From: Trueperaceae bacterium
Lineage (GTDB): Bacteria > Deinococcota > Deinococci > Deinococcales > Trueperaceae
Assembly (NCBI GenBank): GCA_007130355.1
Contig: SLSQ01000296.1
Span: 1-20,522 of the forward strand
DNA: 20,522 bases
Direction: 5' to 3'
In this document: in pieces, positions 1-7,805 of the stretch
Numbering within the stretch: the stretch's first letter is position 1
Layout: the number at the start of each line of letters is the position of its first letter
Position numbers and translations under genes: made by a program
Notes under the pieces: model-generated
What the model was told of the DNA's origin: nothing
Databases searched by the model: none
The model's input: the letters and a program-made list of their open reading frames with translations, nothing else

Positions 1-503
1 AGTTCGGGCCGGTGGCGCGCCAGGCGGGCGGAGATCACGGTCGCGCCCTGCGTCGCGCCCTCCAGCACGTAGCGGAGGCCGAGGCAGCGGCCCTCGCCGC
101 GGACGGCGTCGTGCACGTCCTCGGCGGCGCACGCGTCGCCGAGGACGTGTCCGTCCGTTCCGGCCCGCCCCCACGTCGGCACCTCCACGTCGTTCGTGAC
201 GGTCGAGAGCCAGGCGAGGTCGTCGCGCAGCGCGGGCAGGCGCGACCGGTAGGGCGGTACGCCGCTCGGGAGACGCCCCGCCACCGGGGCCAGCATCGCT
301 TCGCAGCGCCGGTACGCGGCCGCATGGGTCGCCAGGATCGCGGCGTACCGCTGCAACGTCAGGTCGGGTGCCAGCAACGCGCGCTGGGCCGGAGCCCGGT
401 CCAGACGGCGGTGCAGCTCGGCGGTAGCGACGCGGAGCGCCGCCCGGAGGTCGGACGGCGTCCCGTCGGACTCGGTACGGCCGGGTCGGCGCGGGGGCGA
501 CAT
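1..503 (-). CDS. Biliverdin-producing heme oxygenase family protein (partial, C-terminus outside window)
   Basis: Reading the minus strand from ATG at 503 gives about 167 residues with no stop before the window edge. An early 'RVATAELHRRLDR' segment matches the bacterial heme oxygenase pattern LR..T...H..LD, where the His is the expected proximal heme ligand. It is followed by 'LQRYAAILATHAAAYRRCE', the usual helix with a Y..L....Y..E pattern, and near the visible end by 'RYVLEGATQGATVISARL', which corresponds to the family's YVLEGS.LGG..I distal-helix signature. Family members open heme to biliverdin, CO and iron in the cytoplasm, often to supply bacteriophytochromes; no phytochrome is visible here. 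An in-frame ATG lies 9 nt further upstream (512), but the -10-like TAGAAT at 516-511 is 7 nt before the 503 ATG and no Shine-Dalgarno is present, so a leaderless start at 503 is preferred. The gene is divergent from the IclR gene. Identification rests on motif recognition only. Confidence 0.72.
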   Translation of the reverse strand, partial: MSPPRRPGRTESDGTPSDLRAALRVATAELHRRLDRAPAQRALLAPDLTLQRYAAILATHAAAYRRCEAMLAPVAGRLPSGVPPYRSRLPALRDDLAWLSTVTNDVEVPTWGRAGTDGHVLGDACAAEDVHDAVRGEGRCLGLRYVLEGATQGATVISARLARHRPE

Positions 504-510
504 GGCGCGC

Positions 511-516
511 ATTCTA
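511..516 (-). promoter_or_regulatory. -10 element of a probable leaderless promoter for the heme oxygenase gene
   Basis: On the minus strand TAGAAT (516 to 511) is followed by seven bases and then ATG (503). No ribosome-binding site lies between them. A TANNNT box about 7 nt before the start codon is the arrangement known for leaderless transcripts in Deinococcus. The -35 position (about 539-534, ACGCCC on the minus strand) is not consensus, so this is a spacing-based inference. Confidence 0.4.
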
Positions 517-588
517 GCGGGCTGGGTCGGGAGGGGCGTGCGCGGACCGCGAGCGTGCCGACCCGACGCGCCGCACCCGTCCCCACCC

Positions 589-617
589 TTGCGCCCCACG
601 CCCCGTCGTTCTACTAT
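589..617 (+). promoter_or_regulatory. Candidate sigma-70-type promoter of the iclR-led gene run
   Basis: TTGCGC (589-594) and TACTAT (612-617) are separated by 17 bases. This is the best -35/-10 pair in the divergent region, and it would place the transcription start near 624, about 40 nt before the GTG start at 664. The -10 lies inside the palindrome at 608-624, so a bound repressor would block it. Predicted by eye only. Confidence 0.5.
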
Positions 618-624
618 GTAGAAC
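608..624. promoter_or_regulatory. Perfect 17-bp palindrome, probable IclR-family operator
   Basis: GTTCTAC-TAT-GTAGAAC is a perfect 7-3-7 inverted repeat in the intergenic region between the heme oxygenase and IclR genes. It is an A/T-rich interruption in very GC-rich DNA, which argues against chance. IclR-family operators are commonly short palindromes with GTTC/GAAC or TGGAA/TTCCA ends, and these regulators usually bind near their own promoter. Its overlap with TACTAT suggests autorepression. I saw no second exact copy in the window. Confidence 0.6.
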
Positions 625-663
625 ACGCAATCCGCATCGTGAACCGAGGAAGGGATCTCGACC

Positions 664-1533
664 GTGTCCTCCGATCGCTCCGCCCCGTACCGTCGTACCG
701 CCCGTCCACCCGCGGAAGCGGGAGGGAGTCCCCCTGCCGACCGCATGGGGACCGTGGCCGTGCTGGACAAGGCGTTCCTGGTGCTCGAGGCCATGGACCG
801 CCTGGCGGTGCCGCTCGCGCTCCGCGACGTCGCCGAGTCCACCGGCCTGCCGAAGGCGACCGTCCACCGGATCCTGAACACGTTGAGCCAGCGCGGGTAC
901 GTCGCGCAGGACGACCTCGCGGGCGCCTACCGGCTGACGCCGCGCCTCGCCTCGCTCGGACGTGCCGGGCAGTCGAGCGGCCTGATCGCACGCGCCGAAC
1001 CGCTGCTCGAACGCATCCACGCCACCTTCGACGAGACCACCAACCTCGGCATCCTCGAGGACGACCGCGTCGTCTACCTGCGGAGCATCGAAACGACCCG
1101 GCCCCTTCGCTGGATCGTCCAGCCCGGCAGCAGCGACGCCTTCTACAGCACGGCGCTCGGGCGGGCGCTGGCGGCGTTCCTGCCCGATCGCGACCGCGAG
1201 GCGCTGCTGTCGCTCGGGCCGTTCGAGGCCCGCACGCCCGAAACGCCGACCGATCCACGGCGGCTGCGGTCGATCCTCGACGAGGTGCGTGCCCGCGGCT
1301 GGGCCCTGGACGACCAGCACAACGACTCCGGCGTGACCTGCGTCGCCGTACCCCTGTTGGACGACGATCGGCCCGTCGCCGCGATCAGCGTGGCCGTGCC
1401 GCACAACCGCCTGGACGAGAACCGGCTCAAGCGCCTCGTCCCGGAGCTGTTGGCCGCGGCGGCCGCCTGGCGTTCGGGAGACCCGACGCCGGACGACGAT
1501 CGGTCCACACCCCACGCCCCCCGACGTGCCTAG
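664..1533 (+). CDS. IclR family transcriptional regulator
   Basis: 289 residues. The N-terminal winged helix-turn-helix spans about residues 29-95 ('DVAESTGLPKATVHRILNTL' is the HTH). The C-terminal IclR effector domain follows at about 110-280, with the family's 'GILEDDRVVYLRSIET', 'FYSTALGRALAAFLP' and 'VAVPLLDDDRPVAAISVA' blocks. The GTG start at 664 is chosen because GAGGAAGGG (646-654) sits 9 nt upstream. An in-frame ATG at 745 (residue 28) would remove a disordered 27-residue Arg/Pro-rich leader and is the main alternative. The gene heads the long co-directional run and is preceded by a palindrome over its -10 box, so autoregulation and control of the downstream catabolic genes by a pathway metabolite are likely. 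KdgR, the 2-keto-3-deoxygluconate regulator of enterobacteria, is also an IclR protein, which suits the KDG genes here, but orthology is not shown. Confidence 0.9.
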   Translation: MSSDRSAPYRRTARPPAEAGGSPPADRMGTVAVLDKAFLVLEAMDRLAVPLALRDVAESTGLPKATVHRILNTLSQRGYVAQDDLAGAYRLTPRLASLGRAGQSSGLIARAEPLLERIHATFDETTNLGILEDDRVVYLRSIETTRPLRWIVQPGSSDAFYSTALGRALAAFLPDRDREALLSLGPFEARTPETPTDPRRLRSILDEVRARGWALDDQHNDSGVTCVAVPLLDDDRPVAAISVAVPHNRLDENRLKRLVPELLAAAAAWRSGDPTPDDDRSTPHAPRRA

Positions 1534-1535
1534 TC

Positions 1536-1567
1536 CGGCTTCGGCGCGCCCCGCGCCGCCGAAGCCG
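1536..1567 (+). promoter_or_regulatory. Intercistronic GC hairpin after iclR
   Basis: CGGCTTCGGCG (1536-1546) and CGCCGAAGCCG (1557-1567) form a perfect 11-bp stem with a 10-nt loop, starting 2 nt after the IclR stop codon. There is no following T-tract, so it is not a canonical intrinsic terminator. It could lower read-through from iclR into the structural genes or protect a processed 3' end. The 63-nt gap holds nothing else beyond the GAGGAG ribosome site of the next gene. Confidence 0.55.
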
Positions 1568-1596
1568 TCGAACCCGACCCCGAGGAGTCCCGTTCC

Positions 1597-2915
<1,319 letters not shown>

Positions 2916-2919
<4 letters not shown>

Positions 2920-4454
2920 ACCGACCGCCCCGGGTGGCCTTGGCCGGCCTGTTCCACGAGACCCACGTGTTCCTGGACGGGACCACGGGCCCCGAGGCGT
3001 TCGACCGGCGCGACGGCGGCGAGCTTCTCGCCGCACGCGGGGACGGGTCGCCGCTCGACGGCGTCCTCGAGGTCGCCGAGCGCCACGGCTGGGACCTGAT
3101 CCCGACCGTCGACCTTCGGGCGACGCCCAGCGCCACCGCCGAGGACGCGGTGGTCGAGGCGTTCTGGGAGGGGTTGGCGTCCGGCATCGACGGGGCGCGC
3201 GAGAACGGGGGGCTCGACGCGCTGTTCCTGGTGTTGCACGGCGCGATGGCGTCGGAGTCCCTTCCCGACGTGGAAGGCGAGATCCTCGACCGCCTCGCGG
3301 CGCGCCTGGGGACCGAACGCCCGCCGGTGTTCGGCGTGCTCGATCTGCATGCGAACCTCGGGCCGCACGGCGTCCGCAACGCCGACGCCCTGCTGTCCTA
3401 CCGACGCAACCCGCACGACGACGCCCGTGACGCCGCGGTGCGCGCCGCGGAGCTCGCCGCTCGCTGCGTCGCGGACGGGACCCGCCCCCGCACGCACGCC
3501 CGCAACGCCGGCGTGGTGTGGGCGCCCACCGGCACCGGAACGGACGACGCGCCGATGCGCGAGCTGCTCGCCGCCGCCCGCCGCCTCGAAGACCGGCACG
3601 CCGACGACCTCCACGCCGTCGAGGTCCTCGCCGGCTTCGCCTACGGCGACGCTCCCGAAATGGGCGCCACCGTGCTGGCCGTGGCGCGACCCGGACCGCA
3701 GGGAGACGCCGCCGCGCGCGCGACGCTCGACGAACTGTGCGACCTCGCCGTGTCGCTCCGCCACGAGGGCGTCGTGCACGAGGAGGACCCGGAGCTGCTG
3801 CTGCCGCGGATCCTCCCGGTCCGGTCCGGAACCACCGTGCTCTCCGAACCGTCCGACAACATCGGGGGCGGCGCCCCCGGCGACGGGACCGGTGCGCTGC
3901 GCGCGCTCCTGAAGCACGACGCGCGGGACGCGCTCGTCGTGATCGCCGACCCGGCCGCGGTCGAAGCCACCCACGGCGTCCCGATCGGCGGCACCGTGCG
4001 GCTTCGGGTCGGGGGACGGGGCAGCCGCTTCGATCCCGGACCGGTCGCGATGGAGGCGACCGTCCTGCGCCGCAGCGACGGGAACTTCGAGCTCGAGGAC
4101 CGTCGCAGCCACCTCGCCTCGATGGGGGGCGTGCACGTTCGGATGGGGCCGTGCGCGGTGGTCCGCCATCGCGGCGTGACCGTGCTCCTGACCAGCCGTA
4201 AGACGCCGCCGTTCGATCTGGGGCAGCTTCGCAGCCAGGGGCTCGAACCGACCGACTTCCGAGTCATCGTCGCCAAGGCGGCGGTGGCGCACCGCCGCGC
4301 CTACGACCGCGTCGCGACCGACCAGCACGCCCTGGCCACCCCCGGCCCCTGCCCCGCCGACCTGACGGCGTTGCCGTATCGGCATCGCCCACGCCCCGCG
4401 TTTCCGTTCGAGGACCACGCCACCGAACTCCGCGCCTCCAGGAGGACCGCATGA
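2916..4454 (+). CDS. M81 family (MlrC-like) metallopeptidase
   Basis: 512 residues from the GTG at 2916, which overlaps the preceding stop as GTGA. The frame stays open far upstream, but that stretch reads antisense or out of frame through other genes. Features: 'LAGLFHETHVF' at the N-terminus; the metal-binding 'LDLHANLG' (D143, H145) and 'RRNPHDD' (H167, D168, D169) of the N-terminal domain; and 'SDNIGGGAPGDGT' of the C-terminal domain, all typical of the family. MlrC hydrolyses linearised microcystin fragments between Adda and D-Glu, but most family members sit in unrelated amino-acid catabolic operons and their substrates are unknown. Here it probably cleaves an amide in an unusual amino-acid or peptide substrate in the cytoplasm, as no signal peptide is visible. 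Its stop overlaps the next ATG (ATGA). Confidence 0.85.
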
Positions 4455-5338
4455 CCTTCGTGACCTTCCGTTCCGACGACGCCTGGCGTCCCGGCCTGCT
4501 CCTGACGGGCGGCGTGCTCGACCTGGCGGCCGCCGCGAAGACCGACGGCGGAGCGCCGCTCCCGACCGACCCGTCCGAGCTGCTGGCGCTCGGCCCCGCC
4601 GCCTGGGACCGGATGCGCGACCTGGCCGACGCGGCGACGCGCGACGGTCGCCCGCTCCTGGCGGAGGGAGACCTGACCCTCGGACCGCCGTTACCACGGC
4701 CCGGCAAGATCCTCTGCATCGGTCTCAACTACCGGCGCCACGCCGCCGAATCCGGCATGGCCGAGCCGGCCGAACCGGTGCTGTTCAGCAAGTTCGGCAA
4801 CACCGTCGTCGGACCGGACGCCCCGGTCGCGATCGGCGGACGGACGCAGGTCGACTACGAGTCGGAACTGGCGCTGGTGATCGGCCGCACCGCCAAGAAC
4901 GTCGCCGAGACGGACGCCCTCGACCACGTCGCCGGCTACCTCAACGCCAACGACCTCTCCGAACGGGAACTGCAGATGCGTTCCGGCCAGTGGCTGCTCG
5001 GCAAGACGCTGGACGGCTTCCTGCCGATCGGGCCGTACCTGGTGTCCGCCGACGCCGTCGGCGATCCGGGCGACCTGCCCGTGCGCGGGCGGCTCAACGG
5101 CGAGACCCGTCAGGACAGCCGCACCTCCGACCTGATCTTCTCCGTGCCCGAGATCCTCGCCTACGTGACCCGCTTCATGACCCTCGAGCCGGGGGACCTG
5201 ATCTGTACCGGCACGCCCGAAGGCGTGATCCTCGGACGCGACCCCAAGGTGTGGCTGAAGCCGGGCGACGTGTACGAGGTCGAGGTCGGTCCGCTCGGCA
5301 TCCTGCGGACCCCGTTCGTCGCGGACCCACCGAACTGA
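4451..5338 (+). CDS. Fumarylacetoacetate hydrolase (FAH) family protein
   Basis: 295 residues: a short variable N-terminal domain, then the FAH fold from 'ILCIGLNYRRHAAESG'. The Mg/Mn ligands are in place: E137 and E139 in 'VDYESELALVIG', and D168 in 'NANDLSERELQ'. 'GQWLLGKTLDGFLPIGPYLV' and 'LICTGTPEGVILGRDP' complete the signature. ATG at 4451 overlaps the previous stop, and AGGAGG (4440-4445) precedes it. The family cleaves or decarboxylates 2,4-diketo acids; relatives act in aromatic catabolism, as oxaloacetate decarboxylases, or as 2,4-diketo-3-deoxy-aldonate hydrolases in sugar-acid pathways. With KDPG aldolase and KDG kinase just downstream, a diketo-deoxy sugar acid is a reasonable guess, but the sequence does not decide it. 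Confidence 0.88.
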   Translation: MTFVTFRSDDAWRPGLLLTGGVLDLAAAAKTDGGAPLPTDPSELLALGPAAWDRMRDLADAATRDGRPLLAEGDLTLGPPLPRPGKILCIGLNYRRHAAESGMAEPAEPVLFSKFGNTVVGPDAPVAIGGRTQVDYESELALVIGRTAKNVAETDALDHVAGYLNANDLSERELQMRSGQWLLGKTLDGFLPIGPYLVSADAVGDPGDLPVRGRLNGETRQDSRTSDLIFSVPEILAYVTRFMTLEPGDLICTGTPEGVILGRDPKVWLKPGDVYEVEVGPLGILRTPFVADPPN

Positions 5339-5346
5339 CCTCCCGG

Positions 5347-5360
5347 CGTCCTCGAGGACG
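5347..5360. repeat. 14-bp perfect palindrome in the FAH-RidA gap
   Basis: CGTCCTCGAGGACG lies 9 nt after the FAH stop in a 101-nt gap. CTCGAG-centred palindromes arise easily in GC-rich DNA and there is no T-tract or clear promoter beside it. It could be a short hairpin or an operator half; its sequence does not match the palindrome upstream of iclR. The rest of the gap is C-rich spacer ending in the AAGGAGG ribosome site (5427-5433). Confidence 0.25.
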
Positions 5361-5439
5361 TCCGCCCGCGCTCCCTCCCGACCCCCCGTCCGCGTACGTC
5401 CCCACCCGATCGCATTCCCCGAGCCCAAGGAGGCCCACC

Positions 5440-5913
5440 ATGTCCCACGTCGAAACCCGTCTGAAGGAAGCCGGTCTGACCCTGCCGCCGGTCGCGGCAC
5501 CGATCGCCAGCTTCGCGCCCGCCGCCCGCACCGGCAACCTGGTGTTCGTGAGCGGCCAGGGACCGATCGCCGACGGCACCCCCGTCTACCGCGGCCGCGT
5601 CGGCGCCACCGTGAGCGAGGAGGAGGCGATCGACGCCGCCCGCATCTGCGCTCTGAACACGCTCGCGACGCTCAAGTCGCAGATCGGCGATCTGGACCGC
5701 GTCGCCCGGGTCGTGAAGCTGCTCGGGTTCGTCGCCAGCGCCGACGACTTCGAACGCCAACCGTTCGTCATGAACGGCGCCAGCGACCTGCTCCTGACCG
5801 CGTTCGGGCCCGAGAAGGGCATGCACGCCCGAAGCGCGATCGGCACCAGCAAGCTCCCCTTCGACATCCCCGTCGAGATCGAAGTTGCCTTCGAGCTCGT
5901 ACCGGACGCCTGA
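5440..5913 (+). CDS. RidA (YjgF/YER057c/UK114) family protein
   Basis: 157 residues, the longer RidA subgroup. ATG at 5440 follows AAGGAGG (5427-5433) with a 6-nt spacer; upstream codons in the same frame are antisense-like and excluded. Motifs: 'GNLVFVSGQGPI', 'CALNTLATLKSQIGDLDRV', and 'HARSAIGTSKLPFDIPVEIE', where R131 corresponds to the Arg needed for imine/enamine hydrolysis in true RidA proteins. RidA proteins hydrolyse the reactive 2-aminoacrylate-type enamines released by PLP dehydratases and accompany D-amino-acid and amino-sugar-acid genes. Two PLP enzymes of the lyase type are encoded 7-9 kb downstream in the same run, which fits. The KDPG aldolase gene starts 10 nt later. Confidence 0.88.
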   Translation: MSHVETRLKEAGLTLPPVAAPIASFAPAARTGNLVFVSGQGPIADGTPVYRGRVGATVSEEEAIDAARICALNTLATLKSQIGDLDRVARVVKLLGFVASADDFERQPFVMNGASDLLLTAFGPEKGMHARSAIGTSKLPFDIPVEIEVAFELVPDA

Positions 5914-5923
5914 GGACGTTCCG

Positions 5924-6586
5924 GTGACCGACGCCTCGACCCCGCTCTCCGAGCGCCTGCGCCGCGATCGCATGCTCGCGATCGTGCGCGGCGTCTTCAC
6001 CGGGGTCGAGATCGACGCCGTCGCCGACGCCCTGCTCCGACACGGCTTCGGCACCGTCGAGGTCACCTGGAACAGCCCGGACGCCGCCGAGCACGTCGCC
6101 CGTTTGGCGGCACGTGCCGACCCGGAGCTCTTGGTCGGGGCGGGCACGATCGTGCACGCCGAGCAGGTTCGCCGAGCCGTCGCGGCCGGCGCCCGCTTCC
6201 TGGTGTCGCCCGGCTGGGATCCCGACGTGTGGGCGGCAGCGCAGCGGGCGGGCGTGCCCCTGCTGCCCGGCGTGTTCACCGCCAGCGAGGTCCAGGCCGC
6301 CCGCGCCCACGGTGCGCGCCTCCTCAAGCTCTTCCCCGCCCACCTGCACGGTCCGAGCTGGATGCGGGCGCTCTCCGGACCGTTCGACGACGTCCGCTTC
6401 GTCCCGACCGGGGGCGTCACGACCGAAAACCTGGGCGCCTACCTGCGCGCCGGCGCGTTCGCCGTCGCCATCGGCTCCGCCCTGTTCCGGCCGGGTCGGG
6501 ATCCGAACGTGCTGCACGACGACGTCGCCGACCTGCGCCGCGCGATCGACGATGCGACCGCGCCCGCCTCGGGGATGCCGTCGTGA
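5924..6586 (+). CDS. eda: 2-dehydro-3-deoxy-phosphogluconate (KDPG) aldolase
   Basis: 220 residues from GTG at 5924, preceded by TGAGGAC at 5911-5917. Class I aldolase features: catalytic Glu in 'GTVEVTWNS' (E46), 'VGAGTI', 'FLVSPGWDP', the Schiff-base Lys in 'RLLKLFPA' (K135) and the phosphate-site 'PTGGV'. E. coli Eda has Glu45 and Lys133 at the same places. The enzyme splits KDPG into pyruvate and glyceraldehyde-3-phosphate in the cytoplasm. Stop and next start overlap (GTGA, 6583-6586), coupling it to the sugar kinase that would make its substrate. Some family members act on the galacto epimer (KDPGal); the sequence does not separate these. Confidence 0.9.
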   Translation: MTDASTPLSERLRRDRMLAIVRGVFTGVEIDAVADALLRHGFGTVEVTWNSPDAAEHVARLAARADPELLVGAGTIVHAEQVRRAVAAGARFLVSPGWDPDVWAAAQRAGVPLLPGVFTASEVQAARAHGARLLKLFPAHLHGPSWMRALSGPFDDVRFVPTGGVTTENLGAYLRAGAFAVAIGSALFRPGRDPNVLHDDVADLRRAIDDATAPASGMPS

Positions 6587-7611
6587 CCGGGCCCGCGCCC
6601 GCCGGCACGCGCCGTCCGGCGCCCCCGGCCGACGTCGCGACCTACGGCGAGACGATGATCCGCTACCGCTTTCCGCCCTCGACCTGGCTCGGCGACGTCC
6701 ACGAGGTCCGCGTCGATCCGGGGGGAGCGGAGAGCAACGTCGCCGTCGCGTTGGCGTCGCTCGGCCGCCGGGTGCGCTGGGGCAGTGCGCTGCCGGACGG
6801 CGTCTTCGGTCGCTTCGTGAGGACCCGGCTCGCCGGCTCCGGCGTCGACCTCGACTTCGTCGCCGACGTTCCCGGAGCCCGGCTCGGCGCCTACGGCTAC
6901 GACGCCGCCCTGCCCCCGCGGACGCCGTCCGTCACCTACGATCGCTCCGGCTCGGCGTTCGCGGAACACGATCCGGACGACGACGACGTCGATCGCCTGG
7001 TGCACGGCGCGCGGCACCTGCACCTCACGGGCATCACGCCCGCCATCGGCCCCCGCCCCCGCCGCGCCTTCCGGCGCCTGCTCGCCGCGGCGGGGCGCCA
7101 CGGCGCGTCCGTGTCGCTCGACGTGAACCACCGCGACCGCCTCTGGTCCGACGACGACGCGCGCACCGTGCTCGAACCGGTCCTGCCGCAGGTCGACCTG
7201 CTCCTCTGCGGCCGACGCGACGCGGTCCGGCTCTTCGGCGCCCCCGCCGACGATCCGGACGGCACCGGAGCGTTGGAGGCGATCCAGGGCGCCGGGGCCG
7301 CCAAGCACGTCGTGGTCACCCTCGGAGCCGACGGCGCCGTGGCGCGCGCCCCCGATGGAACGGTCCGACGCGAACCGGCGCGCCCGGTGCGGATCGTGGA
7401 CCGACCGGGCGCCGGCGACGCCTTCGCCGCCGGCGTCCTCGACGGCATGCTGGACCACGACCTGGCACGCGGACTTCGGCAGGGCACCGTCCTGGCCGCC
7501 CTCGCGCTCAGCCATCACGGCGACGCGGTCCGACCCGATCGGACCGAACTCGACGCCCTGCTCCGCGACGCCTCCTCCCCCGAGCGCGCGAACGGAGGAC
7601 TGGCACGATGA
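6583..7611 (+). CDS. kdgK: PfkB family sugar kinase, probable 2-dehydro-3-deoxygluconokinase (KDG kinase)
   Basis: 342 residues from the GTG overlapping the aldolase stop. 'VATYGETMIRYRFPP' at the N-terminus and 'VDPGGAESNVAVALASLG' are the PfkB substrate-binding blocks; 'SLDVNHRDRLW' matches the KDG kinase 'D.N.R..LW' motif; 'DRPGAGDAFAAGVLDG' holds the catalytic Asp (D279). The residues before 'PPADVATYGE' are an Ala/Pro-rich leader that may be dispensable. Coupling to KDPG aldolase makes KDG the most likely substrate (ATP + KDG to KDPG), giving a complete lower Entner-Doudoroff branch. The end of the gene carries a good GGAGG (7594-7598) for an ATG at 7608 that overlaps its own stop. Confidence 0.88.
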   Translation: MTGPAPAGTRRPAPPADVATYGETMIRYRFPPSTWLGDVHEVRVDPGGAESNVAVALASLGRRVRWGSALPDGVFGRFVRTRLAGSGVDLDFVADVPGARLGAYGYDAALPPRTPSVTYDRSGSAFAEHDPDDDDVDRLVHGARHLHLTGITPAIGPRPRRAFRRLLAAAGRHGASVSLDVNHRDRLWSDDDARTVLEPVLPQVDLLLCGRRDAVRLFGAPADDPDGTGALEAIQGAGAAKHVVVTLGADGAVARAPDGTVRREPARPVRIVDRPGAGDAFAAGVLDGMLDHDLARGLRQGTVLAALALSHHGDAVRPDRTELDALLRDASSPERANGGLAR

Positions 7612-7805
7612 CGGCCCGTCCCCGAACGCGCCTCCGCTCCGGCCCGATCCGCGCGCCGCCAGGCGCCACCGGATCCTCGACGTCCTACCGTTCGAAAGGA
7701 GGTCCGAAAGGCACCGAACCGTGCGGACCGGCGGACCGGGTTCGACCGGCCGTCCCGCTGCACCGCCCCGAAGCTCGATGCTCACGCGAAGGAGCTCGTT
7801 CATGA
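7608..7805 (+). other. Possible 65-codon bridging ORF between kdgK and the binding-protein gene
   Basis: The 190-nt gap after kdgK is open in one frame from ATG 7608 (overlapping the kdgK stop, GGAGG 9 nt upstream) to TGA 7805, which overlaps the ATG of the binding-protein gene. The predicted peptide is rich in Arg, Pro and Gly and looks like no folded protein, so it may simply be GC-rich spacer. If translated, it would couple the sugar-kinase and transporter cistrons. No clear promoter was found in the gap. Confidence 0.2.
7694..7703 (+). promoter_or_regulatory. Orphan extended Shine-Dalgarno match
   Basis: GAAAGGAGGT is complementary to ten bases of the conserved bacterial 16S rRNA 3' end, yet the first start-like codon after it is GTG at 7721, 17 nt away. 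That GTG is in frame with the binding-protein gene but would spoil its signal peptide. A second CGAAAGG copy lies at 7705-7711. It could act as a ribosome standby site in the leader of the transporter genes, or be chance. Confidence 0.25.

Noticed and set aside
7721..7801. Upstream in-frame GTG start for the binding protein, served by the strong GAAAGGAGGT
   Set aside because: Spacing is 17 nt, and the extension would bury the signal peptide that begins at the ATG 7802, which has its own AAGGAG.
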